From assembly GCF_016464425.1 (NCBI RefSeq), contig NZ_JADDKQ010000013.1, positions 59,616 through 123,615 on the forward strand: a stretch of 64,000 bases of DNA, given 5' to 3'. The DNA comes from Actinotalea solisilvae. GTDB lineage: Bacteria > Actinomycetota > Actinomycetes > Actinomycetales > Cellulomonadaceae. Below are positions 17,982 through 27,157 of the stretch, one piece after another. Positions within the stretch are counted from its first letter, which is position 1. Every line of letters begins with the position of its first letter. The notes under the pieces were generated by a model, which was not told where the DNA came from, did not search any database, and saw only the letters and a program-made list of their open reading frames with translations. Both the position numbers and the translations under genes were made by a program.

Positions 17982-19076
17982 TCAGAACAGCACGGGCTGG
18001 CTCCCGAGATCCGCCGCGGCGGGCGGCGCCGCGCCGCCCCAGTCCCACCGCGCGATGCTCCCGCGCGGGAACGAGCCCTCGTCGGCCCGGACGGCCCCGT
18101 CGGGCTGCCGCGACGCCTCGCTCCCGAACCCGTGGGCGGCGAGGAGCGGCCGGAGCCGCGCGTGCAGCCAGTCGCGGTACTCGGTCGGCACGTACGCCCC
18201 GCTGCCGTACAGCCGCCGGTAGCGACCCACGAGGTCGGGGCGCTCGGAGGCGAGCCACCGCAGGAACCACGGCTTGACCGAGCCGCGCAGGTGCAGCGGC
18301 AGCGCCGTCACACCCGTCGCGCCGGCGGCGGCGAGCTCGCCGAGGAGCGCATCGAGGTGCTCGACGGAGTCGGTGAGCCACGGCATCACGGGCGCGACGA
18401 GCACCCCGCACGGCAGGCCGGCCTCCCGCAGCGCCCGGACGAGGTCGAGCCGAGCACGGGCCGTCGGGGTGCCCGGCTCGACCGACTGCTGGAGGTCGTG
18501 GTCGAGCACCGCGAGCGAGATCGCCAGCCCGACGGGGACGCGCTGCGACGCCTCGACCAGCGCGGGGACGTCGCGGCGCAGGAGCGTCCCCTTGGTGAGC
18601 ACCGAGAACGGCGTGCCGGACGACGCGAGCGCGTCGATGATCCCGGGCATGAGCCGGTAGCGGCCCTCCGCGCGCTGGTACGGGTCGGTGTTGGTCCCGA
18701 GCGCCACGTGCTCGCGCCGCCACGAGGGGCGCGCGAGCTCGACGCGCAGGACCTCCACCACGTTCGTCTTGACGACGATCTGCGTCTCGAAGTCCCGGCC
18801 GGCGTCGAGCTCGAGGTACTCGTGCGTCGGCCGGGCGAAGCAGTAGGAGCACGCATGGAGGCAGCCCCGCATGGGGTTGACCGTCCACCGGAACGGCATC
18901 GCCGACGCCGCCGGCACCTTGTTGAGGGCGCTCTTCGCGGCGACCTCGTGGAACGTGACGCCCGCGAAGTCGGGCGTCCGCACGCTGCGCACGAGGCCCG
19001 CGAGCGCGAGGTCGGGGCGCGTGAGCTCCGGGAGCGCGCCGTCGTCGGCTTCGAGCCGCTGACCGTCCCACCGCAT
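17982..19076 (-). CDS. Radical SAM protein, spore-photoproduct-lyase-like (Rv2578c type)
   Basis: A 364-residue protein with the radical SAM cluster motif CLHACSYC at about residue 71-78 (three cysteines for the 4Fe-4S cluster), preceded by NPMRG as in SPL-related proteins. GTNTDPYQRAEGRYRL follows near residue 125, another hallmark of this family. Homologues are annotated as Rv2578c-family radical SAM proteins; the substrate is unproven, and a DNA-repair role is inferred from relatedness to spore photoproduct lyase. The ATG at 19076 lies 8 bases downstream of a perfect LexA box, so the gene is probably induced by DNA damage. Its place next to hisS matches the M. tuberculosis order. Confidence 0.88.
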   Translation of the reverse strand: MRWDGQRLEADDGALPELTRPDLALAGLVRSVRTPDFAGVTFHEVAAKSALNKVPAASAMPFRWTVNPMRGCLHACSYCFARPTHEYLELDAGRDFETQIVVKTNVVEVLRVELARPSWRREHVALGTNTDPYQRAEGRYRLMPGIIDALASSGTPFSVLTKGTLLRRDVPALVEASQRVPVGLAISLAVLDHDLQQSVEPGTPTARARLDLVRALREAGLPCGVLVAPVMPWLTDSVEHLDALLGELAAAGATGVTALPLHLRGSVKPWFLRWLASERPDLVGRYRRLYGSGAYVPTEYRDWLHARLRPLLAAHGFGSEASRQPDGAVRADEGSFPRGSIARWDWGGAAPPAAADLGSQPVLF

Positions 19077-19084
19077 GCACCCAG

Positions 19085-19100
19085 TCGAACACGTGTTCGA
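19085..19100 (-). promoter_or_regulatory. LexA (SOS) box upstream of the radical SAM gene
   Basis: TCGAACACGTGTTCGA is a perfect 16-base palindrome that matches the actinobacterial/Gram-positive LexA consensus (CGAAC-N4-GTTCG). Including the next base on each side the palindrome is 18 bases long. It ends eight bases before the start codon, so bound LexA would cover the promoter or the transcription start. Confidence 0.88.
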
Positions 19101-19121
19101 CGACGGGTCAACCTCCGGGCG

Positions 19122-20513
19122 TCACTCCCCCGGCACGACCCGCGGCAGGAGGTCCTCGGCGGGCGGCGCCCACGACGACGGGTCGGCGTCGACCTGGTCG
19201 CCGCTGCGGATGTCCTTGACCTGGTCGCGGGTCGGCGGCTCGGCGGCCGGGTCCCCGGGGAACCAGACGAACGGGATGCCGCGGCGGTCGGCGTGCCGGA
19301 TCTGCTTGCCGAACTTCGCCGCGGCCGGCGCCACCTCGACGGGGATGCCCCGCGCGCGCAGGGCCAGAGCGACGGCGTCGCTCGCCCCGCGGGTCTCGTC
19401 GGACGTGACCGCCACGAGCACGGCGCTGGGCACCGCGCGCGTCGCGCGCACGAGCCCCGCGGACAGCAGACGCGAGACGAGGCGCGAGACGCCGACCGAC
19501 AGACCCACGCCCGGGTAGGTCGTCGTGCCGTCCGACGCGAGCGCGTCGTACCGCCCGCCCGAGCAGATCGAGCCCAGGTCCTCGTGCCCGACGAGGACCG
19601 TCTCGTAGACGGAGCCCGTGTAGTAGTCGAGGCCGCGGGCGATCTTGAGGTCGGCGACGATGACGCCGCGCGCGCGGGCGGCGGCCGAGCGCATGAGGGC
19701 CGCGAGCTCCCCGAGCCCCTGGTCGAGCAGGGGCGAGGTGACGCCGTGGCGCGCCGCGAGGTCGCGGACGACGTCGGCCACCGCCTCGTCCTCGCCGCGC
19801 ACCGACGCGAGCTCCAGGAGCGCCCGTGCCTGCTCCTCGGTCGCGCCGGCCTGCTCGCGGAGCATCGCGGCGACGGCGTCGGGCCCGGCCTTGTCGAGCT
19901 TGTCGAGCGCCCGCAGCACCGCCTCGACGGCGTCGACGCCCAGGCCCTGCGCGAAGCCCTCCATGACGCGCCGGTTGTTGACGAGGATCCGCACGGGCGG
20001 CACGCCGACCTCGCGCAGCGCGGCGAACGCCTCGGCGATGACGAGCGGCAGCTCGACCTCGAGGTGGTAGGGCAGCTCGCCCTGGCCCACGACGTCGATG
20101 TCCGCCTGGGCGAACTCGCGGAAGCGACCCTCCTGGGGCCGCTCGCCGCGCCACACCTTCTGGATCTGGTACCGCCGGAACGGGAACGCGAGCTTGCCGG
20201 CGTTCTCGAGCACGTACCGCGCGAACGGCACCGTGAGGTCGAAGTGCAGGCCCAGCCCGCCGCCCTCGGTCTCGCGGTGGCCGCGGCCCGCCCTCTCCTC
20301 CTCGGTCTCCTGTAGCCGGTGCAGCGTGTAGACCTCCTTGGAGGTCTCGCCCTTCCGGAGCAGCTGGTCGAGCGGCTCGACCGCACGCGTCTCGATGCCC
20401 GCGAAGCCGTGGAGCTCGAACGTGCGGCGCAGCACGTCGAGCACGTGCTGCTCGACGAGGCGCTCGGCGGGGAGCCACTCGGGGAAGCCGGACAGGGGGG
20501 TGGGGCGGGCCAT
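19122..20513 (-). CDS. hisS: Histidyl-tRNA synthetase
   Basis: A 463-residue class II synthetase. Motif 2 appears as RRYQIQKVWRGERPQEGR near residue 120, followed by EFAQADIDVVG. The histidine-specific loops are LDYYTGSVYET near 310 and SICSGGRYDAL near 335. The anticodon-binding domain fills the C-terminal ~110 residues. The ATG at 20513 follows a TAGGAT hexamer by eight bases and has no Shine-Dalgarno, pointing to a leaderless or very short leader. The gene is followed at 45 bases by the radical SAM gene with its own SOS box. Length and motifs are normal. Confidence 0.96.
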   Translation of the reverse strand: MARPTPLSGFPEWLPAERLVEQHVLDVLRRTFELHGFAGIETRAVEPLDQLLRKGETSKEVYTLHRLQETEEERAGRGHRETEGGGLGLHFDLTVPFARYVLENAGKLAFPFRRYQIQKVWRGERPQEGRFREFAQADIDVVGQGELPYHLEVELPLVIAEAFAALREVGVPPVRILVNNRRVMEGFAQGLGVDAVEAVLRALDKLDKAGPDAVAAMLREQAGATEEQARALLELASVRGEDEAVADVVRDLAARHGVTSPLLDQGLGELAALMRSAAARARGVIVADLKIARGLDYYTGSVYETVLVGHEDLGSICSGGRYDALASDGTTTYPGVGLSVGVSRLVSRLLSAGLVRATRAVPSAVLVAVTSDETRGASDAVALALRARGIPVEVAPAAAKFGKQIRHADRRGIPFVWFPGDPAAEPPTRDQVKDIRSGDQVDADPSSWAPPAEDLLPRVVPGE

Positions 20514-20521
20514 GGTGCCCG

Positions 20522-20527
20522 ATCCTA
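20522..20527 (-). promoter_or_regulatory. Probable -10 element for hisS (near-leaderless)
   Basis: TAGGAT on the minus strand, eight bases before the hisS ATG. The start codon would lie at or next to the transcription start. Confidence 0.55.
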
Positions 20528-20592
20528 GGTCGCCCGACGCCGCCCGACGTGCGCGTCCGGCGCAGGTCCGGCCCGCGTGCGGGGACGGCCGC

Positions 20593-21279
20593 TCAGCGCG
20601 CGGCGCGCAGGAAGGGGTTGGTCGCGAGCTCGGCGGCCACGGTCGACGTCGGGCCGTGGCCGGGCAGCACGCGCGTCGCGGGGTCCAGCCGCGCGAGGCG
20701 CGCCAGGGTCCGCGCCATCGCGGCGTCGTCCCCGCCCGGCAGGTCGGTCCGGCCGATGCTGCCCGCGAAGAGCACGTCGCCCGTGAGCGCGGCCGGGCCG
20801 CCGTCGTCGTCGCGCACGAGGTAGACGGTCGAGCCCTGCGTGTGACCCGGGCTGTGCAGGGCCCCGACGACGACGCCGCCCGGCCCGCCCAGCTCGAGCG
20901 CCGTCACCTCGCCCGTGGGCGGGTCGAACGTGCGCGTGTCCTCGGGCGCCGGCGGGGGCGTCCCGCCCGTCAGCGCGACGAGCTGCTGCCCGAGCGGGCC
21001 GAGGCTGCCGACCGGGTCGGCGAGGCGGTAGCCGTCGGCGCTGTGGACGTGGACGGGCACACCGAGCTGCGCGCACAGGGCGGCCGCGTCCCAGGTGTGG
21101 TCGACGTGGCCGTGCGTGAGCAGGACGGCGACCGCGGTCCACGACTCGCGCGCGAGCAGGGCCACGACCTCGTCGGCCACCCCCGCGCCCGGGTCCACCA
21201 CGACGCACCGGCCGGCGTCGTCCGCGACGACGTGGCACAGGGCCCCGAGCAGGGGGGCGACGAGGGTCCGGATCCGCAC
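20593..21279 (-). CDS. MBL-fold metallo-hydrolase (glyoxalase II-like)
   Basis: A 228-residue zinc hydrolase of the metallo-beta-lactamase superfamily. It has the HxHxDH motif in LLTHGHVDHTWD (about residues 54-65), a third ligand histidine in ALHSPGHTQGS near 140, the bridging Asp in ALTGDVLFAGSIGRTDLPGG near 165, and a terminal histidine in RVLPGHGPTS near 205. The order resembles glyoxalase II-like proteins that hydrolyse thioesters, and it is the counterpart of Rv2581c. The GTG at 21279 lies six bases after TAGGCT and lacks a Shine-Dalgarno, so a leaderless transcript is likely. The true substrate is unknown. Confidence 0.88.
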   Translation of the reverse strand: MRIRTLVAPLLGALCHVVADDAGRCVVVDPGAGVADEVVALLARESWTAVAVLLTHGHVDHTWDAAALCAQLGVPVHVHSADGYRLADPVGSLGPLGQQLVALTGGTPPPAPEDTRTFDPPTGEVTALELGGPGGVVVGALHSPGHTQGSTVYLVRDDDGGPAALTGDVLFAGSIGRTDLPGGDDAAMARTLARLARLDPATRVLPGHGPTSTVAAELATNPFLRAAR

Positions 21280-21285
21280 CGGGTC

Positions 21286-21291
21286 AGCCTA
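21286..21291 (-). promoter_or_regulatory. Probable -10 element for the metallo-hydrolase (leaderless)
   Basis: TAGGCT on the minus strand, separated by six bases from the GTG start codon at 21279, the standard arrangement for actinobacterial leaderless genes. Confidence 0.6.
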
Positions 21292-21362
21292 GCCACGGCG
21301 CGCTCGGCCGCCCGGCCGCGCGCCTCGGCCCGTCCCGTGCGGTCGGGACCGCACGACTTGCC

Positions 21363-21368
21363 TAGACT
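21363..21368 (+). promoter_or_regulatory. Probable -10 element for the cyclophilin-DUF349 operon
   Basis: TAGACT 78 bases before the cyclophilin start codon. It faces the divergent promoter of the metallo-hydrolase. Confidence 0.5.
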
Positions 21369-21446
21369 GTGCGGGGCCCGGGATGCGTCACGCGCGCGGG
21401 CGGCCAGAGCGGGCCCGTGCCCGCGCCGATCGAGACGGGAGTGCGG

Positions 21447-22229
21447 GTGTCGTCGAGCAAGCGTGAGCGGGAGTATGCCCGCCGTCGTCACGAGAAGTGG
21501 CTCGCCCGGCAGGCCCAGCTCCAGGCCCAGCGCCGACGCCGCCGCGTCGTGGTCGGGTCCGTCCTCGGCGCGCTCGCGCTGGTTGGGGCCGTCGTGGTCG
21601 TGGTCCAGCAGACGAGCGACGACGCGCCGGCGTCCGCGGCCACCGCGAGCCCGTCGGCCGCCACGACGGAGCCCGCCGCCTCGACGCCGCCGACGGCGCC
21701 CGCACCGGACCCGGCGATCGCCGAGAGCCGCACGTGGACGGGGACGCTCGCGACGACGGCCGGCGCGCTGGCGTTCGAGCTCGACGGCGCCGCGGCACCC
21801 CAGGCCGTCGCCTCGTTCGTCACGCTCGCCCGCGAGGGCTTCTTCGACGGCACCACGTGCCACCGCCTGACCACCACGGAGCAGGACGGCCTCGCGGTCC
21901 TCCAGTGCGGGGACCCGACGGGGACCGGCACGGGCGGGCCGGACTGGCGGTTCGGCCCGATCGAGAACGCCCCGGCCGACGACGTGTACCCGGCCGGTAC
22001 CGTGGCCATGGCACGACAGGGCGGGGACGCGTCGAGCATGGGGAGCCAGTTCTTCCTCGTGTACGAGGACTCGACCATCCCCGCCGACCAGGCGGGCGGG
22101 TACACCGTGCTCGGCCGCATCACCGAAGGGTTGGACGTGCTGCAGTCCGTCGCCGACGCCGGCATCGCCGAGGGGACCGCGCAGACGCCGGCCACCGAGG
22201 TCACCATCGAGGGAGTTGAGGTCCAGTGA
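21447..22229 (+). CDS. Membrane-anchored peptidyl-prolyl cis-trans isomerase (cyclophilin type)
   Basis: A 260-residue protein: a basic cytoplasmic N-terminus (SSSKREREYARRRHEKW), one transmembrane helix (about 35-54), a threonine/alanine/proline-rich linker, and an extracytoplasmic cyclophilin domain from about residue 95. Domain landmarks are GFFDGTTCHRL, VAMARQGGDASSMGSQFFLV and YTVLGRITEGLDVLQ. It probably speeds proline isomerisation of exported proteins. The GTG at 21447 has a GGGAG site; in-frame codons upstream to 21369 look non-coding, and a GTG at 21441 is also possible. It corresponds to ppiB Rv2582c, which likewise has an N-terminal membrane helix. It is coupled by a GTGA overlap to the DUF349 gene. 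Confidence 0.9.
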   Translation: MSSSKREREYARRRHEKWLARQAQLQAQRRRRRVVVGSVLGALALVGAVVVVVQQTSDDAPASAATASPSAATTEPAASTPPTAPAPDPAIAESRTWTGTLATTAGALAFELDGAAAPQAVASFVTLAREGFFDGTTCHRLTTTEQDGLAVLQCGDPTGTGTGGPDWRFGPIENAPADDVYPAGTVAMARQGGDASSMGSQFFLVYEDSTIPADQAGGYTVLGRITEGLDVLQSVADAGIAEGTAQTPATEVTIEGVEVQ

Positions 22230-24127
22230 CCGAGCAGGAGCGCACGGACGACACCACGGAGAGCACCCCGGTGTCCGACGCCGCCCAGGTCCCGGCGGAC
22301 GTCGCTGCCGAGCAGGTGGTGGTCGAGACGTCCGCCGAGGAGCAGGCGGACGAGGCCGAGCAGGCCGAGCCCGCGGCGGACGAGCCGGTCGAGCAGACCG
22401 AGGCCCCCGCGGCCGACGAGCCCGCCGAGCAGACCGAGGCCCCCGCGGCCGACGAGCCCGCCGAGCAGACCGAGGCCCCCACGGCCGACGAGCCCGCCGA
22501 GCAGACCGAGGCCCCGGCGACGGACGAGCAGGCCGAGCGGACCGAGCCCACGGAGCCCGCACCGGACGCTCCGGTCGAGGACGCACCGGAGCAGGACGCG
22601 CCGGCCGAGGCCCCGGCGTCCGCAGAGGCCACGCCGTCCGAGGAGCCCACGCCGAGCGCGGACGACGAGCCCGCGCCCGAGGCGGCCTCCGCCGAGGCGC
22701 CCGGCGCGACGACGGCTGAGGCGCCCTCGGCGTCGCCGACCGGCGCGGCGCCGCGCCCGACCCCGCGCCCCACGCCCCGCCCGCCGACACCGGCCGCCGT
22801 CCGCCCCGCGGCGCCGGCCGCCGCCGCGGCACCCTTGCCGACGCCGCACCCGCCCGCGCTGACGCCCGCGGAGAGCGCCGAGGCGGCCCGTTGGGGCCGG
22901 GTCGACGACGACGGCACGGTGTGGGTCCGGGAGGCGACCGGCGAGCGCGCGGTCGGGCAGTACCCGGGCGCGGACACCGCCGACGCCCTCGCGTTCTACG
23001 TGCGCCGCTTCGCCGACCTGCACGCCAAGGTCCTGCTGCTCGAGACGCGCCTCGCGACGACCGACCTGCCGGTCAAGGAGATCGACTCCACGCTCGAGCA
23101 CCTCACGGCCGAGCTCGCCGAGCCCGCGGCCGTCGGGGACCTCGACAGCCTCCGCTCGCGGCTCGACGCGCTCCGCGCGGTCGCCGACGAGCGGCGTGCC
23201 GAGGCCGACGCCCAGCGCGCAGCCGCCAAGCAGGCCGCGATCGAGGCCCGGACGGCGATCGTCGAGGCCGCCGAGAAGATCGCCGGCACCGAGCCCGACC
23301 GCATCCAGTGGCGGCCCGCCGGCGAGCAGCTGCGCACGCTGCTCGACCAGTGGAAGGACGCGCAGCGTCACGGGCCGCGGATCGACCGCACCACCGAGGA
23401 CGCGCTCTGGAAGCGGTTCAGCCACGCCCGCTCGACGTTCGACCGGGAGCGTCGCCGGTTCTTCGCCGAGCTCGAGAAGCACAACACCTCGGCGAAGGCC
23501 GAGAAGACGGCCCTCGTCGCCGAGGCCGAGCGGCTCGCTACGAGCACCGAGTGGGGCCCGACGTCGGCCGCGTACCGCGACCTCATGGCGCGCTGGAAGG
23601 CCGCGGGACGCGCGAGCCGCAAGGACGACGACGCCCTCTGGGCCCGCTTCCGGGCCGCGCAGGACCAGTTCTTCGCCGCGCGCGACGCGAGCCAGAAGCA
23701 GACGGACGAGGAGTTCGGCGCCAACCTGCAGGTCAAGCTCGCCCTGCTCGAGGAGGCCGAGCGCCTGGTGCCCGTGAGGGACCTCGCGGCGGCCCGAGCC
23801 TCGCTCCGCGAGATCCAGGAGCGGTGGGAGAAGGCGGGCAAGGTGCCCCGCAACGACGTCCAGCGCGTCGAGGGGCGCCTGCGTGCGGTCGAGCAGGCCG
23901 TGCGCGACGCCGAGCAGGCGCAGTGGCAGCGCAGCAACCCCGAGACCCGCGCACGGGCCGAGGGCGCGCTCGCCCAGCTCACCGCCGCGATCGCCGGGCT
24001 CGAGGCGGACCTCGAGAAGGCCCGGGCCGCGGGCGACCAGCGGAAGATCGCCGACGCCCAGGCCGCGCTCGACGCGCGCCGGGCCTGGCTCGAGCAGGTC
24101 GAGCGGGCGGCCGCCGAGTCCCGCTGA
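22226..24127 (+). CDS. DUF349 coiled-coil protein with long acidic repeat tail
   Basis: A 633-residue protein in two halves. Residues 1-~215 are low-complexity, rich in Glu, Ala and Pro, and include four tandem 12-residue units of the type EQTEAPAADEPA. Residues ~220-633 form the DUF349 helical repeats, with the signature W...G pairs such as RWEKAGKVPRNDVQRVEGRL and WKAAGRASRKDDDALWARF. The family is widespread in actinobacteria and proteobacteria but has no firm biochemical role; some members affect ribosome or stress physiology. The GTG start overlaps the cyclophilin stop (GTGA). A hairpin after the stop codon separates it from the convergent relA gene. It is probably cytoplasmic, as no signal or membrane segment is seen. 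Confidence 0.85.
   Translation: MTEQERTDDTTESTPVSDAAQVPADVAAEQVVVETSAEEQADEAEQAEPAADEPVEQTEAPAADEPAEQTEAPAADEPAEQTEAPTADEPAEQTEAPATDEQAERTEPTEPAPDAPVEDAPEQDAPAEAPASAEATPSEEPTPSADDEPAPEAASAEAPGATTAEAPSASPTGAAPRPTPRPTPRPPTPAAVRPAAPAAAAAPLPTPHPPALTPAESAEAARWGRVDDDGTVWVREATGERAVGQYPGADTADALAFYVRRFADLHAKVLLLETRLATTDLPVKEIDSTLEHLTAELAEPAAVGDLDSLRSRLDALRAVADERRAEADAQRAAAKQAAIEARTAIVEAAEKIAGTEPDRIQWRPAGEQLRTLLDQWKDAQRHGPRIDRTTEDALWKRFSHARSTFDRERRRFFAELEKHNTSAKAEKTALVAEAERLATSTEWGPTSAAYRDLMARWKAAGRASRKDDDALWARFRAAQDQFFAARDASQKQTDEEFGANLQVKLALLEEAERLVPVRDLAAARASLREIQERWEKAGKVPRNDVQRVEGRLRAVEQAVRDAEQAQWQRSNPETRARAEGALAQLTAAIAGLEADLEKARAAGDQRKIADAQAALDARRAWLEQVERAAAESR
22391..22534 (+). repeat. Four tandem 36-bp repeats inside the DUF349 gene
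   Basis: Units start at 22391, 22427, 22463 and 22499. The first two are identical over 36 bases, the third differs by one base or so, and the fourth has diverged. Each encodes a 12-residue acidic block (EQTEAPAADEPA). The period is a multiple of three, so copy number can change without breaking the frame. Confidence 0.9.
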
Positions 24128-24138
24128 CGGACCCGGCG

Positions 24139-24171
24139 AGGGCTGGGCGCTCCCTGCGGGCGCTCAGCCCT
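24139..24171. terminator. Bidirectional terminator between DUF349 gene and relA
   Basis: AGGGCTGGGCGC pairs with GCGCTCAGCCCT (one mismatch) around an eight- to nine-base loop. It spans the relA stop codon and lies 11 bases after the DUF349 stop, so it can serve both converging genes. Confidence 0.65.
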
Positions 24172-26530
24172 GGCGCGTGGGCAGCTCGGTCGCGCGCGAG
24201 CCGGTGAGGCGGTAGACGTCGAAGACGCCGTCGACCTTGCGCACCGCCGAGAGCACCGAGCTGAGGTGGGCGGGCTCGGCCATCTCGAACACGAACCGGG
24301 AGAGCGCGACGCGGTCGCGCGACGTGGAGACCGTCGCCGACAGGATGTTGACGTGGTGGTCCGACAGGACGCGCGTGACGTCCGACAGCAGACGTGACCG
24401 GTCGAGGGCCTCGACCTGGATCTGGACGAGGAACAGCGTCCCGGTGCCGGTGTCCCACTCCACCTCGACGATGCGCTCCGGCTGCTCGAGCAGGCCCTCG
24501 ACGTTGATGCAGTCGGTCCGGTGGACGCTCACGCCCGCGCCCCGCGTGACGAAGCCCATGATCTCGTCGCCCGGCACCGGGGTGCAGCACTTGGCGAGCT
24601 TGACCCAGATGTCGCTCACGCCCTTGACGACGACGCCCGCGTCGCCGCCGCGCGGCCGGCGCGCCTGGTTGCCCGGGCGCGTCGCCTCGGCGATGTCCTC
24701 CTCGGCACCCGACTCGCCGCCCATCGACTGGACGAGGCGGTGCACGACCGTCGCCGCCGACGCCTGCCCCTCGCCGATCGCGGCGTAGAGCGCCGACACG
24801 TCGGCGAAGCGCATCTCGTTGGCGAGCGTGACGAGCGCCTCGTGCGTGAGCAGGCGCTGGATCGGCAGGTTCTGCTTGCGCATCGCCTTGGCGATGGCGT
24901 CCTTGCCGTGCTCGATCGCCTCCTCGCGGCGCTCCTTGGAGAACCACTGGCGGATCTTGTTGCGCGCGCGCGGGCTCTTGACGAACGTCATCCAGTCCCG
25001 GCTGGGACCGGCCGTCTCCGACTTCGAGGTGAGCACGTCGACGACGTCGCCGTTCTCGAGGGTCGAGTCGAGCGGCACGAGGCGCCCGTTGACGCGCGCG
25101 CCCATCGTCCGGTGCCCCACCTCGGTGTGCACCGCGTACGCGAAGTCGACCGGGGTGGACCCCGCGGGCAGCGCCATGACGTCGCCCTTGGGCGTGAAGA
25201 CGAAGACCTCGGCGCCGCGGATCTCGAAGCGGAGCGAGTCGAGGAACTCGCTCGGGTCCGCGGTCTCGCGCTGCCAGTCGACGAGCTGGCGCAGCCAGGC
25301 CATGTCGCTCGCGGCGTCGACCGCTCCCCCGCTCTGCTTCGCGATCTCCTTGTACTTCCAGTGCGCGGCGACGCCGTACTCCGCCCGGCGGTGCATCTCG
25401 TGCGTCCGGATCTGGATCTCGACGGGCTTGCCCCCGGGCCCGATCACCGTCGTGTGCAGCGACTGGTACATGTTGAACTTGGGCATCGCGATGTAGTCCT
25501 TGAACCGGCCCGGGACCGGGTTCCACCGCGCGTGCAGGGCGCCGAGCGCGGCGTAGCAGTCGCGGACCGAGTCCACGAGCACGCGCACACCCACGAGGTC
25601 GTAGATGTCGGCGAAGTCGCGACCCCGCACGATCATCTTCTGGTAGATCGAGTAGTAGTGCTTCGGCCGCCCCGTCACCGTCGACTTGATCTTGACGGCG
25701 CGCAGGTCCGCCATGACCTGCTCGCGGACCACCGAGAGGTACTCGTCGCGCGCCGGGGCGCGCTCGGCGACGAGGTGGACGATCTCCTCGTAGACCTTGG
25801 GGTAGAGGGTCGCGAACGACAGGTCCTCGAGCTCCCACTTGATCGTGTTCATGCCGAGCCGGTGCGCCAGCGGCGCGTAGATCTCGAGCGTCTCGCGCGC
25901 CTTGCGCTCGGCCGACGCGGCGGGGACGAAGCGCCACGTGCGCGCGTTGTGCAGGCGGTCGGCGAGCTTGATGACCAGGACGCGGATGTCCCGCGACATC
26001 GCCACGACCATCTTGCGCACGGTCTCGGCCTGGGCCGCGTCCCCGTAGACGACCTTGTCGAGCTTCGTGACCCCGTCGACGAGCATCGCGATCTCGGGGC
26101 CGTACTCGGCCCGCAGCGTGTCGAGCGAGTACTCCGTGTCCTCCACCGTGTCGTGCAGCAGCGCCGCCGCGAGGGTGGGTGGGGTCATGCCGAGGTCCGC
26201 GAGGATCGTCGCGACGGCGACGGGATGCGTGATGTAGGGGTCGCCGCTGCGGCGGACCTGGCCGCGGTGCGCCCTCTCGGCGGTCACGTAGGCGCGCTCG
26301 AGGACGCTGAGGTCCGCCTTCGGGTGGTTCGCGCGCACCGCCAGCATGAGCGGCTCGAGCGCCGGCGACCCCGACGGCGTCCGGCTGCCGAAGCGCACCA
26401 GGCGCGAACGGACCTTGGCGGCCGTGGCGCCCGGCTCCTGCGGCCGCGGTGCCTCGAGGGGAGCGTCCGTGGGCGGCGTCACCGTGCCCACCCGGGCGCG
26501 GGGCGGGACCGAGGTCGACTCGTCGGCCAT
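24164..26530 (-). CDS. relA: Bifunctional (p)ppGpp synthetase/hydrolase (RelA/SpoT homologue)
   Basis: A 788-residue Rel protein that makes and degrades the stringent-response alarmone. The HD hydrolase domain has the intact motif [11 protein letters not shown] at about residue 120. The synthetase domain contains [20 protein letters not shown] near 340. A TGS domain ([20 protein letters not shown]) follows near 440, then helical and zinc-finger-like regions with [11 protein letters not shown] near 660, and a C-terminal ACT domain. The HD site looks complete, so hydrolysis should be active. I chose the ATG at 26530, five bases after AGGAGG; a GTG one codon earlier is too close to that site. 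TAGACT lies 29 bases upstream. Confidence 0.96.
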   Translation of the reverse strand: MADESTSVPPRARVGTVTPPTDAPLEAPRPQEPGATAAKVRSRLVRFGSRTPSGSPALEPLMLAVRANHPKADLSVLERAYVTAERAHRGQVRRSGDPYITHPVAVATILADLGMTPPTLAAALLHDTVEDTEYSLDTLRAEYGPEIAMLVDGVTKLDKVVYGDAAQAETVRKMVVAMSRDIRVLVIKLADRLHNARTWRFVPAASAERKARETLEIYAPLAHRLGMNTIKWELEDLSFATLYPKVYEEIVHLVAERAPARDEYLSVVREQVMADLRAVKIKSTVTGRPKHYYSIYQKMIVRGRDFADIYDLVGVRVLVDSVRDCYAALGALHARWNPVPGRFKDYIAMPKFNMYQSLHTTVIGPGGKPVEIQIRTHEMHRRAEYGVAAHWKYKEIAKQSGGAVDAASDMAWLRQLVDWQRETADPSEFLDSLRFEIRGAEVFVFTPKGDVMALPAGSTPVDFAYAVHTEVGHRTMGARVNGRLVPLDSTLENGDVVDVLTSKSETAGPSRDWMTFVKSPRARNKIRQWFSKERREEAIEHGKDAIAKAMRKQNLPIQRLLTHEALVTLANEMRFADVSALYAAIGEGQASAATVVHRLVQSMGGESGAEEDIAEATRPGNQARRPRGGDAGVVVKGVSDIWVKLAKCCTPVPGDEIMGFVTRGAGVSVHRTDCINVEGLLEQPERIVEVEWDTGTGTLFLVQIQVEALDRSRLLSDVTRVLSDHHVNILSATVSTSRDRVALSRFVFEMAEPAHLSSVLSAVRKVDGVFDVYRLTGSRATELPTRQG

Positions 26531-26559
26531 CACGTCCTCCTCTCGCCCGGGATCGTCCG

Positions 26560-26565
26560 AGTCTA
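26560..26565 (-). promoter_or_regulatory. Probable -10 element for relA
   Basis: TAGACT on the minus strand, 29 bases before the relA ATG, giving a leader of about 20 bases that includes the AGGAGG site. Confidence 0.55.
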
Positions 26566-26611
26566 GTTCCGCGCGGCGGGCGTGCGCGCACGGCGAACCC
26601 GCACGGACCGC

Positions 26612-27157
26612 TCAGTAGGTCAGCAGCACCTCGACGTCGTGGTCCCCCAGACGGTCGCGGCCGTGCAGGAACGTCAGCTCCATGAGGAACGCGAGCCCGA
26701 CGACCTCGGCACCGGCCTCCTCGAGGAGGCGCACCGTCGCGGCCGCCGTCCCGCCCGTCGCCAGCACGTCGTCGACCACGAGGACGCGCGAGCCGGCCGG
26801 GACGGTGTCAGGGTGTAGCTCGATGACGGCACTGCCGTACTCGAGGTCGTACGAGCCCGAGAGCGTGCGTCGCGGCAGCTTGCCCTCCTTGCGCACCGGG
26901 ACGAAGCCCGCGCCCAGCGCCACGGCCACGGGCGCGCCGACGACGAACCCGCGCGCCTCCATGCCCGCCACGAGGTCGACGCCCGCCGGGGCGTGGTCGA
27001 CCAGGTGCCGGACGACGGCGGCGAAGGTCGGGCCGTCCGCGAGCAGCGGCGTGATGTCCTTGAACGTCACACCAGGCGCAGGGTGGTCGGGGACGTCGAC
27101 GACGAGGGCCGCCGCCCGCTCGGCGAGCGACGCCGACGCCGTGGTCGGCCCCGTCAC
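26612..27157 (-). CDS. apt: Adenine phosphoribosyltransferase
   Basis: A 181-residue purine-salvage enzyme that joins adenine to PRPP to give AMP. The PRPP-binding signature RVLVVDDVLATGGTAAATV is near residue 125, and the N-terminal PAPGVTFKDITPLLADG block and GMEARGFVVGAPVA are typical of bacterial Apt. The GTG at 27157 overlaps the secF stop codon in a GTGA junction. The secD-secF-apt-relA order is conserved in actinobacteria, linking purine salvage with the downstream alarmone enzyme. It is followed by an 81-base gap and then relA, which has its own promoter. Confidence 0.95.
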   Translation of the reverse strand: MTGPTTASASLAERAAALVVDVPDHPAPGVTFKDITPLLADGPTFAAVVRHLVDHAPAGVDLVAGMEARGFVVGAPVAVALGAGFVPVRKEGKLPRRTLSGSYDLEYGSAVIELHPDTVPAGSRVLVVDDVLATGGTAAATVRLLEEAGAEVVGLAFLMELTFLHGRDRLGDHDVEVLLTY

